Below, piece by piece: positions 1 to 11,699 of a stretch of 28,451 bases of DNA (its first letter is position 1; each line of letters starts with the position of its first letter). Under the pieces are notes generated by a model. The model did no database searches. It was not told the origin of the DNA and saw only the letters and a list, made by a program, of their open reading frames with translations. The translations under genes were made by a program, and so were the position numbers. Origin of the DNA: Mansonella perstans (Eukaryota > Nematoda > Chromadorea > Rhabditida > Onchocercidae); NCBI GenBank assembly GCA_037074765.1, contig JBAMDO010000391.1, positions 1 to 28,451 on the forward strand, written 5' to 3'.

Positions 1-2250
1 TCAATATGGGCCGTGCTCACTTAATAATTTGCATTTCTAACAATTCACCAAATAGCGATGGTTTCTAAATTAAGTAACAGTGGTGAGGAAATTAATTCAA
101 TGGATTTGTGGAGGGAATGAAAAGGAGAGTTGGGTGTTACTAGTTCAGCTAATAATTTCCTCCAAGTGATGCGAGAGTAAATTAGAAACGGTAATCTAAT
201 TATCTTTTCGACTTCATACAAGTTGATTCGGTTTTATTATTTGCACTTTTTTTTTCCTCCATAATGTTATGCATTCTTTCTAATTAAACATTCATGATTA
301 CTATCTAAAAAAGCAGAATAAAATTATTCTTCCAACATTTTATTTCTTTTTATCAAAGAAAAAAAAAACGCATAGCATACAATAGGGGTAAATGAGGCAG
401 GTAAGATAGGAATGAAAAAAAAAAAAAGACAAAGCTGAAGTAGAGGTAAACCTAGAGGTAAACCCAAAAGGTGGATAAATGGGGCAGATAAAAAACAAGA
501 AAAGCTTAGATATTCTTGCCATCGATTTTTGTCATCTATCGATTTCTCATAAAAACAAAAATTTTAAACCGGAAGATTTCATAAAATAAAACGGATTTTC
601 AACAAAAAGTTATAATACCTCTGAGAATTGAATCATTCATTGTAAACACATAACGCTTTTTCTCTTTTTTTCTCCAAAACTTTTACACATTGGTTTCTTA
701 TTCAGTTTTTTTTTTTTTTTTTTTTTGTAAGTTATTTTTTATTCCATTTTTCTTTCATATATTCTTTCAAATTTTAAGTGCGAAACAATTTATTCCCTTA
801 GAAAAAATTTTTTAAAAAGTATTAGCTATGGTGCTACATCAACTTGATATGGGTTGATAATGCGAAATATTGACACATATATAATGTCCCAAAGTATCCA
901 ATAATACATCAGTAATTTGTAGGAACCTTAGCGCCATTGATAAAACTTTTAATAGTGACGTTTAAATTTATTGATTGGCTTTTTTTTGGAATAAAAAGAA
1001 AATATCAACGTCAGTTTCTGAACATAATCATTATCATGTCGTTATTTATTGAACCGTTTTCAGTGAATGATAAATCTGCTGGATTAAATGCCATTAATTA
1101 ATGTAATTGACAAATTTATCATTTCAAAACGAGTAATAAATATTTTGAAGCATAAAATTTTTGTTAAAAAGTAGCAATGAAATTGGAATTATGGAAAATA
1201 TAATTCATCGATATTTTTGTTTTTTATTTCTTCCATTTACAAAAAAAAATTCCATCTTTTCTTTTATTAATAATACTTTTAATTAGTAATACTTTAAAAA
1301 TTTGCAATCTGGACAATTTTTAATCAAATTATTCACTTACAAAAATTAGTTTCATTGTCAAATTCTTTTAAAAATTAGTAAGCCGATCATTTATCGCAGA
1401 GAATTATTTTATGTATTTTTTTAAATTTCATTCCAACTTAATGAGACAATTAGAAAATTGTTTGTGTAAGCTTTATCAATGTGTAAGTAGTTGGTAAATG
1501 ACGGGAACTGTTAAACTGATTCATTTCTTAGCATACCATTTGCTAAGCCATCAATTGGCATTATGCTTCAAAGTTCGAAATTCTTTTAATTTTTTTTCCA
1601 GTTTCGAATTTTTTATTTTTGTAAAGAAAAAAGTAGCTGCGCACTTTTGCTTGAACATTTAATTCAGCAGTAATTTTAATTGAATTTTGCTATATCTAAG
1701 AAGTAATTTTGACTAAACGTTCAATTAATGAGAAATTTTGAACAAATTTGGATTACATAGGTTATTTTGATTAAATTTAGGTAATCATGATGAACAATTC
1801 ATTTGATTCAATTAATTCCGATCAAAATATACTATTTTGACTAAACTTCGGTTGTTTTAATAAATAATTAAAATACTTAATTCCTAAATAATTTTGAAGA
1901 AATTTTTATTGAATATATTAACTTTGTTTAAAGATAAGTTTAATTTGCCGCTAAATTAAACAGTTATTTTTATTGCAGTGACATATCATAAATTTTGCGA
2001 GTTTGATTAATTTTATTAAAGTAATATCATGTAAATTGCTAATCATAAATATTTATTGTACAGTTGAAAAGATTAAATCGAAAAAATATATGCAAAATCT
2101 GCAAAATGTGAAATGAAAATGTTTCATTTTACATATGCAAAATGTAGTAAGTTTAATTAATTGCACATTTTTTTCGAAATTGGAAATCATTATCAGTAAA
2201 TACCAATTTTTCATAAATAAATTATTTTTTTTTCAAAATAATTTGTTGAA
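1..2250. other. AT-rich intergenic region, no gene recognised
   Basis: I see no reading frame with recognisable protein character on either strand. It holds homopolymer runs (a long T run near 705-726, A runs near 359-368 and 416-427) and short, loosely repeated phrases such as ATTTTGACTAAAC near 1705 and 1834. The only longer open frame, about 60 codons at 340-522 on the minus strand, is driven by poly-Phe from A runs and is not credible. Confidence 0.6.
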
Positions 2251-2254
2251 GTAG

Positions 2255-4850
2255 ATGAAATAGTGACAGTCATATCAATGGACTTTATCAGGTTCAAGCA
2301 CTGTTTCTTCTTCCACGTTATTTTGCATTCAATTAATCAATTAATCAGTGAAAAAATTTTCTGGAATTATAAAGAGGTATGGAAAAAATGAAAAAACTTG
2401 CTCCATGCGCACCTCAACCTGATTTTTTATGGGCAGACTTAAGAAAACAGTTAAAAAAGTGAAGATTGCAAGCATTTAAATGTTTTCACATCAGCTTCTC
2501 ATTAGTGCGGTTTTCATCGACGAATAGGAATAATAATCGTATATTTGTCTCATTATAGCTGAAAAATCCCTTTTTATAATAATCTATTTAAACTATGATT
2601 TTAATTATTTTCATTAAAGTTATTAAATTTGAAGTTGTATTTTTCATTTTTATTCGTTGAAATTAACTCCAAAATTTTATTTGACACAATAATTCCAATA
2701 CTACAAGTATGCAGAAATTCGCAAAATTTATTTTTATAGACTAATTTCACTTGTTCTTTTATTGCATTAGTGTAATCATTCATTCAATTCTCTTTTAATT
2801 TAAAAAAGAGAAATGATTCACGCAAATTTGAATTTGAAGGAAAACGGTTTTGCTGCAATGGTGTACATCCGTGGTGATGCATTTCTGATCAATTCGACAG
2901 TGCGCTGCGGTGGCGTCAACAGTTACAAATATTGGTTTATCGTTAGCAAAACTATACAATTTTAATATACCAATAAGAATTTTGATGAAACTTAAATTGA
3001 GCTATTCAAAATGTAGAGGTAAAGCAGTTGTAAAAAATAGTCTATTTAATAGTTATTTTTCCTAGCAATTTGTCCCGTCTTAATGTCTTCGTTTAATAAT
3101 TCAATATCGCATCGGTCTACATGGATTTTTTTGCATCGGTTATGAAGCATATACACGTAATAATAGTTTATGGGATCAGGCAATAGCATTGCAATGGATA
3201 AAGGTTAATAAATTTCCGAAATTTGAAAAAAAACACATCTTTTATGTAAACGATCATATTCGAATAAATTGAAAGTAACGTAATGAAGTGTGTGCATCAT
3301 TTGAGAAGATAAATAATGATTTAATAATTTCATTTAAACACACTGTTCAATAATTTATAAATTTCATTTTCGCACAATAATGGAATAGCGTAGAATACCA
3401 TTAATGCGTTCGAAGTATTTAGGGAAGCTGTTAATTTTAAAAATTGGATGATTTTAATGATAGAAATAGATCATTGAGTCTTTCATTTTGTCATTTATCA
3501 TTTCAGGAAAATATCAGTGCATTTAGTGGCAGTTCGAAACGCATCGTTGTGTTTGATCAAAGTGTTAGTGCTGTAAGCGCTGATTTTGCTGATCATTATC
3601 ATCAAAATCACAAGCAATTAGTTTTTGATTAAATAATTTCATTCAAATTATCTCATCCAGTTATATTATTTGCAAAAGAAAATAATTTTCTATTTTCTTT
3701 TTATTTTTGGAAATTGCGTAATTATTTAAGAAGGTTTTAAAGAAACAAATTTTGAATTTTTGCATGCTACTTTTTCACAGATTTATTTTAGCAAGTATAG
3801 CAATAATGAGTAATGTTTAGGCAATTGCGGAAACGTAACGTGTTGTCGATGTTTGCAAACAATTTGCTAAAAAAAGTTGGTTGGAAAAGAGATGGAAAAG
3901 TTTAATTGATTAATTTGTCAGTTAGTAAAATTAATGAAATTAATCGATTTCTTGAATTATCAGTTTTTGGCATTAAAATTTTTATGCAAATTCGTGCCAA
4001 TTAAAAAAATTGCAACGTTAAAATTTCTAAATAAAAAATATTTCCCGTTTTTTTACATTGAAAGTTTTAAATTATAATAGTGATAAAAACATGCAAATTA
4101 TTTCTTCCATTATATTTAGGAAAGGTAATAATTGTCATCACTGTAAGATGGCTTAAGCAGAGATGGAAATACTTGCTATTCGAGAGCTTGAAGTTAATTA
4201 AAAGTAATGCTGCATATTTTTGGATAATTTGAATGTTGCCCTTTCAATACTGTTCTACCTTAATGCCAGAGATTAAATTCCGAAATAAAAAAAATTGTTA
4301 TGCAAGCAAGTTGAAGCCTGCATACCACTTAAAAGATATGCTTGGCAAAAATACAACAAAATTGAAAAAACTTCTGTCGTATCTTGCATTTGTTAATTAT
4401 TATTTTTTGATTAATGCCTCGTTAATGATTGTCAACTATCAAAAATAACGATAGATTCTTTTACAATGCTAAGAATATCATATTTTCGAACTATCAGAAA
4501 AGTATTTGAGAGTTGCTTCTTTGGTCGTAGCATTTGGATAAATGCTAGCCGAACAAATATAATATTAGCACTTGTAATTGATGGCGATTTCTTACCAAAA
4601 TCAATTGATATTAAGAAATGAAGCATCAGTTAAGAATTCCATGACTGGAATATGTAAATCTGAAAATTTAATTCCAGCGTTAGCGTTATTTTTAAAAATT
4701 ATAATTGTTTACTATGAAAGAAATTTCACTCCATCACATCAAATTTTTTATTTGAACCGTGTTCTTCCCTTTTTTATCAGCAACACACATCTCTTCGCTA
4801 ATGAACCTAATTGTTGCGAATTTCATAACGCGAAACTTCCAATAACTCAA
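2255..4850 (+). pseudogene. Carboxylesterase (COesterase, type B) pseudogene
   Basis: Pieces of a type-B carboxylesterase/cholinesterase-like protein follow each other in family order. A 5' block (about 2265-2510) reads LAPCAPQPDFLW and then, in a shifted frame, SEDCKHLNVFT, the usual SEDCLYLN segment. 2858-2881 reads MVYIRGDA, where the family has an oxyanion-hole HGG. About 3105-3203 reads YRIGLHGFFC and NNSLWDQAIALQWIK, ending at a GT. After a TTTCAG acceptor, about 3508-3632 reads ENISAFSGSSKRIVVF. The nucleophile elbow at 3555-3569 is DQSVS instead of GxSxG. About 3821-3900 reads RVVDVCKQFAKK and VGWKRDG, with an in-frame TAA at 3836-3838 and a frameshift in an A7 run at 3869-3875. 4574-4603 reads VIDGDFLPKS, followed by another shift into SVKNSMTG. 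I could not find the catalytic His region. The lost motifs, stops and shifts make it a dead gene. Block limits are approximate. Confidence 0.85.
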
Positions 4851-4859
4851 TAAATTAAA

Positions 4860-5650
4860 TTGTAAATAAATGTTAATAACACTGTGAAGCATTCAACTAA
4901 AGTTACATTCTTAGATTTATTTCCATGTTCTTTGTTGTCATCTAAATTCACAATCTTTATATTCATTCTACAAATGGTTTGGAACGCTTCAAAGACGCCG
5001 CTGTTGTAAATCATCTATTGTCAACCATAATTAGTCCCCTCCTTTATCATTTTGACTTTATGACCTTTGTATTAAGCTTTTAATCCCGCCTCTTCTACGA
5101 CTATATATAGATTGTAGCTGTTGCAACCGTACATTCATTGATTTTCTGATTTGTTTAATTATTCACTAATGTCCCTATCCAGTTTTTTTTATTAAAGGTT
5201 AAATCACCCAAATTGAGGTGTTCCCGCAACTCAATCCAATCACACAAACTTAATCCAAAACGCAATCAATTCAACCCAGCATAATAATCCCTGATCAAGC
5301 CGTTGGAAAATATTGGTTGACAGTCGACCTCTCGCAAGAAGTTCACGACACTAATTAATAATGACAGTGAAAACGAAAAAAAGGAAACGTTTGCATTCCA
5401 ATATTTGATGTTACAATTAACAAATATGAAAATATTTAACGAATATTAAAAATTTGTAAACAAAAAAGTGCTACTTCCAAATTTGAAGAACATTGAAATT
5501 ATGAAACTACTATAATACGATATGTTTAACAAAATTTTCACAAAAGACACCAAAAATTATACAATAAATATATTTCACAGATAAGGAAGTAGTTTATATT
5601 ATGAGCACAGTTTTTTTATATTAACATATTGGCAGACTATTAAAACAAAT
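4860..5650. other. Intergenic gap between pseudogene and TRM11 3' end
   Basis: No coding segment is recognised. It separates the plus-strand esterase remnant from the minus-strand TRM11 stop codon. A TATATATAG string near 5102 and mixed AT-rich sequence are the only visible features. The last part should contain the 3' UTR of the TRM11 gene; I saw no clear AATAAA on the minus strand. Confidence 0.5.
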
Positions 5651-5653
5651 GAA

Positions 5654-8600
5654 TCAATGTTTCGCAAATACACGCTGTCGAAAAGTTACATCTTCGTAGC
5701 AGTCCTTTTCAACATAGGTCTTTTCATCATCCTTTACCATTCTTAATTTCTCGTATACAAGCAATCTCCTACAAAGTTCATTAATGAAGCTTGACTTTCA
5801 GAAATCCTAATACCAAAAAAAAAAAGTCGAAATCAGAAACGATGAAAAATTGTATCTATTAAAAATTGCACACTTTAGTTACACATATTTCGATGTAATA
5901 GTATTTACAGCAAACTATCATAGTTAGTGGTGGTGAATGAAGATCACTATGCTGTCGTATTTCAAAGTTTGAATAAATCCTCAATTGCATGAATAATTTT
6001 CATCTTCCCCATCCCTCCTACTCATATGGAATGACAATTTAAAACACGGACACTGCTGAAATTACAAATAAACAATTCACCTCGAATATCTACGCGATAA
6101 CGATTGCTCACAGTTATAAATCAATTTCATCGCATCGTGTTTTGGTAAAATTCCTTCGGAATATCTAAAAATTATCAAAGTTTCAAGTATGTTTGTTCAA
6201 CTCATGTGGAATACGTTTTTCAATGTACATATTATCGACATTACTCTGTATCCTTCAGAATACCAGACTAGACTACCAGTAATTTACGTCATACAGTTCT
6301 AATTATTCAGTCTCGGGCAATACATCCCTTGCTTGAAGCTTCTTGTACAAACTTTCGTTCTACTGTTCTCTCAGCAATTCAGTATGACAAAATTTCTTGA
6401 TTAGGTTTGGTGCGAAATCTAATAAAATTAAAATTAAAGTCAAAAAGCAGTTTCATTCTATTTTTTCTATCCCATATATTTTAGATAACAATCGATTTGA
6501 TACAATCGAATTTTTCGACATTATATAATTAAATGACATTTTAAGAATAGAGTTAACGGAAGATAAGTCTCACATAATTGATAAGAACAGAACATCCGAA
6601 GAATTTAATGTATGAATCACATCGCGTTTCAGCAATTGCAATACTGTGTAAAAAAAAAAAAATCCGAAAAATTTTTGAAAACATAAATTTTGAGTAAAGC
6701 TGAATAAACATGGCAAAAAGCGACAAAAAAAGAACTTATATACTGGAAAACATTTCATACAATTGCAAATGTTAGGATAAAGTCACTGTTATCTAACAAT
6801 AATTAGAATGAGCTGCTCATTAATGTGATTCTCATGAATTCTCAAATCGATAGTTAATATGACTTTCAAAACAAGATATTAAATAAAATCGATAGTTAAT
6901 GGATTCGCAAATTGATATATTCTATACCCATGAATGTGACTTTCATGGATTCACAAATTGATATATTCTATATCCAAACTTTTGTTACATTATGTTGTTT
7001 CATAATTTTATTCACCTAAAGCTCACAGATAAAACAAACATTATACAAATTTTGTTTAATCTTTAATACTAACAAAAAAAGAACGGCTATGAATACATGA
7101 AACGGAAAAGAGGATGGAATAGCTATTTCATATCACTTTGTCAACATCAAGTATCATTTAAAGCAAGCCAAATAAAAAAAGGCAATCAGTGGTGAATTTT
7201 CATCTTCCCATAACTGACGTAAACCATGTGCTACTTCAAAACGTGAGTTCATCTAATTTCTAATTTTTCCGTTAAATTACTTTCTTAATTATATTGCAGT
7301 CATACAAATGATAACTTAGGAGTACCGACTACTACATCACTGTACTTTCAGTCTTTTAATTTTAGCGGATGGCTTTTTATCGAATTATGTTAGCACTCCC
7401 TGAAACAAAAATCCGATCTTCTGGAACGAATATCATTTTAACGATCAATGGAACCTGTTCTTTAGATTCAACTTCCATTATATCCTATATTCACTATACA
7501 AACAACCAATAGAAAATATCACAGTCTTCCGAAGTTAAACGTATTTGAAAAATTTTTTGGAAATGACTATAGAAACCAAGCAGTAATACATATTCCTTTA
7601 CATTCATTTAGATTTGGCTACTTTCAAAAAACAATATTTATTACATGTATTCTCATATCAATTCATGCATCTGTTGGTAAGTTTCTTGATATTTCATTCA
7701 TCTATACAAATAATAATTGCATAACTAATATTACCTTAAAACAAACATTAACGAAAAATTTACTCTCTCGAGTAAACCATTGCAATCTTCTTACCTACGC
7801 GTTATTTTCTTCAAGCTAAAGGATAGAATTGAAAATCACTGCATAATAAAACACAGAGGATCATTACAGATGTATGCTACGATGCGCTAAGAATCAGAAG
7901 TAAGCCCGACACTTGTACTCATTCCACGGACTGTTATGATTCCAATGCTGAATGCATATATAGTATCAAAGAATTTCACCATATCTGCTGTAAGCCAAGA
8001 CATGATGTCATCTTTCCCGGTAAATTACTGAGAAATACAAACCAAATATATTTCCAATGTTCATGTTATTGAAGTAGAACCATAAAGAAAATGATTGCGA
8101 CGCTTAATTATTAAATCTTTTACACTAAAATATATTCAAATTCCTATAAAAATAACCGCTGCAAAAAAATTTAGTCTTATTTGAAGAATGTCCTGCTGGA
8201 CGAAAAACGCTAACCGTGGGATACATGCCTATATTATGTTCGTTAGAGAATTCAGTGGAAGATGATATGTGTCCACAGGGACACGAATGTTTACCTTCAA
8301 CAACGGTTTCGAATGCCGATACCGAACAACCATATAATATTTGCTGCGCTATTTAAACTTAACTGTATTAGTAAAGAACTTTTACTAAATTTCATAATAA
8401 AATCATGTTATAAAAGATGTGTCAAATCAATAATACTATTGTGGGAATAAAAGTGCTGCTATCTTCTTAATATAGGCATATATCCCACTGTTAAGATCCA
8501 AAAAAAGTATGGTTTTGGTACTAGGAAACAGAACTGTGTGTTATATAGGTCCAGAATGAAAAAAATCTTACAGTATCAAATTTATATCAATATGTGAACA

Positions 8601-11600
8601 TTTTAATATTAGAAAATAGATTAGGAAAAATTTTATTGATCGTTAATTTATATGGTTCATTTAAATCGTTATTTTAAATCGTTAATTTATACGTTAATTT
8701 ATACCTACATTTTTTTGGACTAATCCTTTTGTATCGACAAGCACTCTGACCGTTGCCGAAAAAGAGAACTTAGCATTCTTTGATACTTTACTGATTTCCA
8801 ACAAAAGGAAGTCAAAATGCTGAATAAAGTAGCTTAAAATTTTGAATCTCTTCCCGTAGATCTAGCTTGCTAGAATAAACAGTAGCTGAAAATCAGTAAG
8901 AAAAAAAGAACTTTTATTGACTTCAATTAGCTCATTACATGCTAACTGACTATAAAAATTCCTTCCCAAGAATTTCTTTTAATAATATTAAAACAACTAA
9001 CTCATTATCAAATACTGGAAACCAAAATAACAAACGTCCACCAACAACAAGCAATTTACTGGCAAGATCGATGAGATCAAGAAATGTTGCGGAAATAGAA
9101 TATTTCGCTTTTTCAGGATAATGAGTTGCGCTAGAATGATAGTAACTAATAAAATTTACATAAAGAGAAGTTATTTAAAAAAGTTTGAGCCGAAATTACG
9201 TTATAAAAATTTCTGAGAATGAAAACAAAACTTACTGTTGAGTATTTTTAACCATCCACGATACTTTTCTTCCATTAATGCCTACCTTCGACCCCTTTTC
9301 TCTAACTCCATATGGTGCTGGAAAATCATAAAAAATCTGGATAATAATCAGCGTAAAGAATTTAAAAAATGAAATAAAATCATCGTCTAGTTCATCTTCC
9401 GTTCTATTTCTTTTTTAAAACGAATATCTAGAGGTCTGTTACAAGTAATTAATCCTTGCAAAAAGAAAAAAGGAATTTCAGATAATCAAAATTTTTTCCT
9501 GCAATCTTTTTCTTTAGAGAGAATACATACTTACGGTCGGTAATTATTGCGTCGAATACTGGGAAGGTGCCAGGATGCATGCCAGGGTGCCACAGTTGAT
9601 GCAGACTGGCATCTGCTATAACCAGACCCATGAAATACACATCTATTCCATATTGTCGAAAATTTGCGGCGACTGATTCTTTAGCTGTATTGCATTCGAC
9701 GCCAGCACGTGAAGACTTACCTATGAAACGCAAAACAATGATGATTATTAAATGTCCTTAATTATGCAAAGACGAATCTAACCACAAATAAATGGAGGTT
9801 GAAAGTAGTAAAATAATTTCAACTCTCAATGCAGTGCTTCGAGCAGAGAAAAATTTTCGTAAATCATAATTCGAGTAATAAATTACCGACAGCTCTGGCA
9901 ATTTGATAATTTATCTCACTTCCTAAAACAGCAGCACCAAAGTGTGCAGCAGCAATCAACAGGCCACCTGAAATCGATGAAAAAGATTACTTAAAAAGGA
10001 ATTAAGGGATCATTAAAGTTTATGGATTTCTTCTTTTTTAATCGAGGATTCTACATCTGTACCGTTTTGAATATCTGTTTTGTCCAACTACTGCTAAGAA
10101 ATTATCCAAAAATGACTATCAATAAAGCAAATGACAAACTCGTTCCACAGAATGGATCAAGAATAAGAGATCCGATATTCACTTTCGCTATATTAGCTTG
10201 AAGGAATGATAATTCTGGATCAATCGTTGTATTACCAATGTAACATCGTTCAGCCAAGCAATAGCGATTTTTCAACTGACCTTGCCCACATCCTACCTAT
10301 GACATCTATTTTATACAAGAACAGAAACTGTAATAAAAATAGATTGTAATAACCCACTGTTTATTCTATATGTTTTCTCAAAGTTCTATTTTAAAAATTT
10401 CTAAGTTTTTTTTTTTTTTTTTGCATGCTTTTGCAAAGACTGGAAAATTCTTCATCAGTTTTAAAAAACAGTAGAGGTGCCAGAACGAAACTGTTCCGGC
10501 CACCTTTTCAAATATGGATTATTCAAATGAAGAATTATAAATGGAAAGATTATAAACTACCAATTTCCCAAAATGGAGCCCCTGAAGTGAACTTGAATCA
10601 TATTCTTCGATAACATAAAATGTATTGCATGGATTATCCAAATCTACGGGTGATTCCTTCAAATTAAGTGCCTTACCAATATCCTGAAACGAAATTTCTT
10701 TTCCCGAAATGAAACGAAAATATTCAAGTGATAAAAAACGGAGAGTGAGAAAAGCATTTCAAAGACTACTGAATCAAAGAAAAACTAAATACTGCAATTA
10801 TGTTTTTAGAAGGAATGCGGCTGCACTTTCTTCCAAAAGACCGTATGCGTATAGCAAAAGATTGGTCAGCTGAATCGTAGTTCTGCAATTCAAAATTTAT
10901 GAAAAAAAAAGGCAAGGAATGAGAATAAGAAAATGTCTGGAAGTCATACATATTTGGACCCAAGTAACCATACATAAAAACTTCAAACATTTCAAACTTT
11001 AGACTTTGTGAAGTTCCACGAGGAATTTTGCATAAAAAAATAGAAGTGGATGAAGTCTACCTTTATATGATGCCTTCTTTCTTTGATATTTGCACATAAT
11101 TCTTCATAATCATTACAGCTTGTCATCCATTCTATTGCAAATTTTGTAAGAACTGATCGTGAAAGTATCATGGTCACATCGTGGAGCGATGGAAATTCGA
11201 ACACATAAGCATGCCGATGAAATAAAATATTAAGTAAACGGATGAGGATGGCTGTGATGTAAAATTGATACAATCAAGTTTGCTACAAAAGGTTTTGGTG
11301 AGTGAAATGACAGAGTAAATAAAACAGATATCGTCCGGTTAAGGCAATCAACACACTAAAAGTAAAGCCTAAAAATCTTAAACAAATTCTGAAACCAACA
11401 CTTATCTCAGTTATCTTGGCATCAAGGCATGCACAATATTATTTTACAGTTCTTCCTATTCATGCTTATTTTTCAGGTGCTATAAAAGAATGACAAGAGC
11501 TGTCATCAGTGATCAGTGACCTCTCGAAAATAACAACATTACCTGATTACAGAGCAATGACATGTTGCTTTCACAGGGAATTCCATATAAGCTGCAAATA

Positions 11601-11665
11601 CTTTCCATTTCAGCACGACGGAAATCAACGTGAACCTGTGAGAAGACAAATACAAATCTTCTCAT
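5654..11665 (-). CDS. TRMT11: tRNA (guanine-10-N2)-methyltransferase TRM11 homolog, about 12 exons
   Basis: TRM11 is the SAM-dependent catalytic subunit that, with TRM112, methylates G10 of tRNAs in the cytoplasm. Exons by consensus splice sites: 11665-11543 (ATG, reads MRRFVFVFSQVHVDFR), ~11251-11061, 10882-10793, 10683-10561, 10296-10140, 9967-9887, 9720-9535, 9317-9236, 9130-9002, 6164-6081, 5768-5654 (TGA). Phases match from 10882 to the stop. Seen: CYIGNTTIDPELSFLQAN, then LILDPFCGTSGLLIAAAHFG (SAM site), FRQYGIDVYF, and the catalytic DPPYG rebuilt across the 9535/9317 intron. LVVGGRLLFWFPVF, then YNCEQSLSRRYSRRLLVYEK close the protein. The listed exons total about 450 aa, near the family's usual ~460. 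The exon 1/exon 2 junction does not match in phase (11543 or an alternative donor at 11521), and a tiny exon near 10999-10985 may be missing. The gene looks functional. Intron 10 (9001-6165) is 2.8 kb and hosts another gene. Confidence 0.88.
6825..6985. repeat. Local tandem repeat inside TRM11 intron 10
   Basis: GGATTCGCAAATTGATATAT at 6901 returns as GGATTCACAAATTGATATAT at 6947, a 46-bp period. The phrase AATCGATAGTTAAT occurs at about 6845 and 6887, and GACTTTCA recurs between them. This is a short, diverged minisatellite with no coding content. Confidence 0.7.
7226..8356 (+). CDS. Small secreted protein with two lustrin-type Cys-rich domains, nested in TRM11 intron
   Basis: Two well-bounded 3' exons are clear. 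7870-8019 (acceptor ATTACAG, donor GTAAAT) encodes VCYDALRIR and DTCTHSTDCYDSNAECIYS, ending in HHICC. 8187-8356 encodes ECPAGRKTLT, CSLENSVEDDMCPQGHECL and finally YNICCAI before TAA. The CPxG...C...CPxGxxC...CC spacing is that of the lustrin Cys-rich repeat of nematode extracellular proteins. Phase 1 is kept across both junctions. The exon before, ending at 7676 (GTTG|GTAAGT), encodes a hydrophobic IFITCILISIHASV, a good signal-peptide core, followed by DVCYD after splicing. The start is unresolved: one chain uses ATG at 7226 (exon 7226-7242, strong donor GTGAGT) and an exon at 7300 reading HTNDNLGVPTTTSL, but how it joins the hydrophobic exon is uncertain. The function is unknown; an extracellular or cuticle-related role is inference. 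It lies wholly inside intron 10 of the opposite-strand TRM11 gene. Confidence 0.65.
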
Positions 11666-11699
11666 GGAATCTGAAAAATGAATCTACTAGAAGCCATAG

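Noticed and set aside
5641..5740. Plus-strand ATG frame MFRKYTLSKSYIFVAVLFNI as a small membrane protein
   Set aside because: It is the antisense of the TRM11 last exon, which is supported by family resemblance and splice phase.
6022..6055. Alternative TRM11 C-terminus using a tandem CAGCAG acceptor at 6058-6053
   Set aside because: It gives a short tail unlike the family, whereas the exon 5768-5654 yields RRLLVYEK in the expected place with matching phase.
8694..8819. Minus-strand open segment after a TTATTCAG acceptor, reading HFDFLLLEISKVSKNAKF and ending in TAA, as last exon of TRM11
   Set aside because: It joins only with a weak donor, and the exons at 6164-6081 and 5768-5654 fit the TRM11 family sequence and phase far better. 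It could still be an alternative terminal exon.
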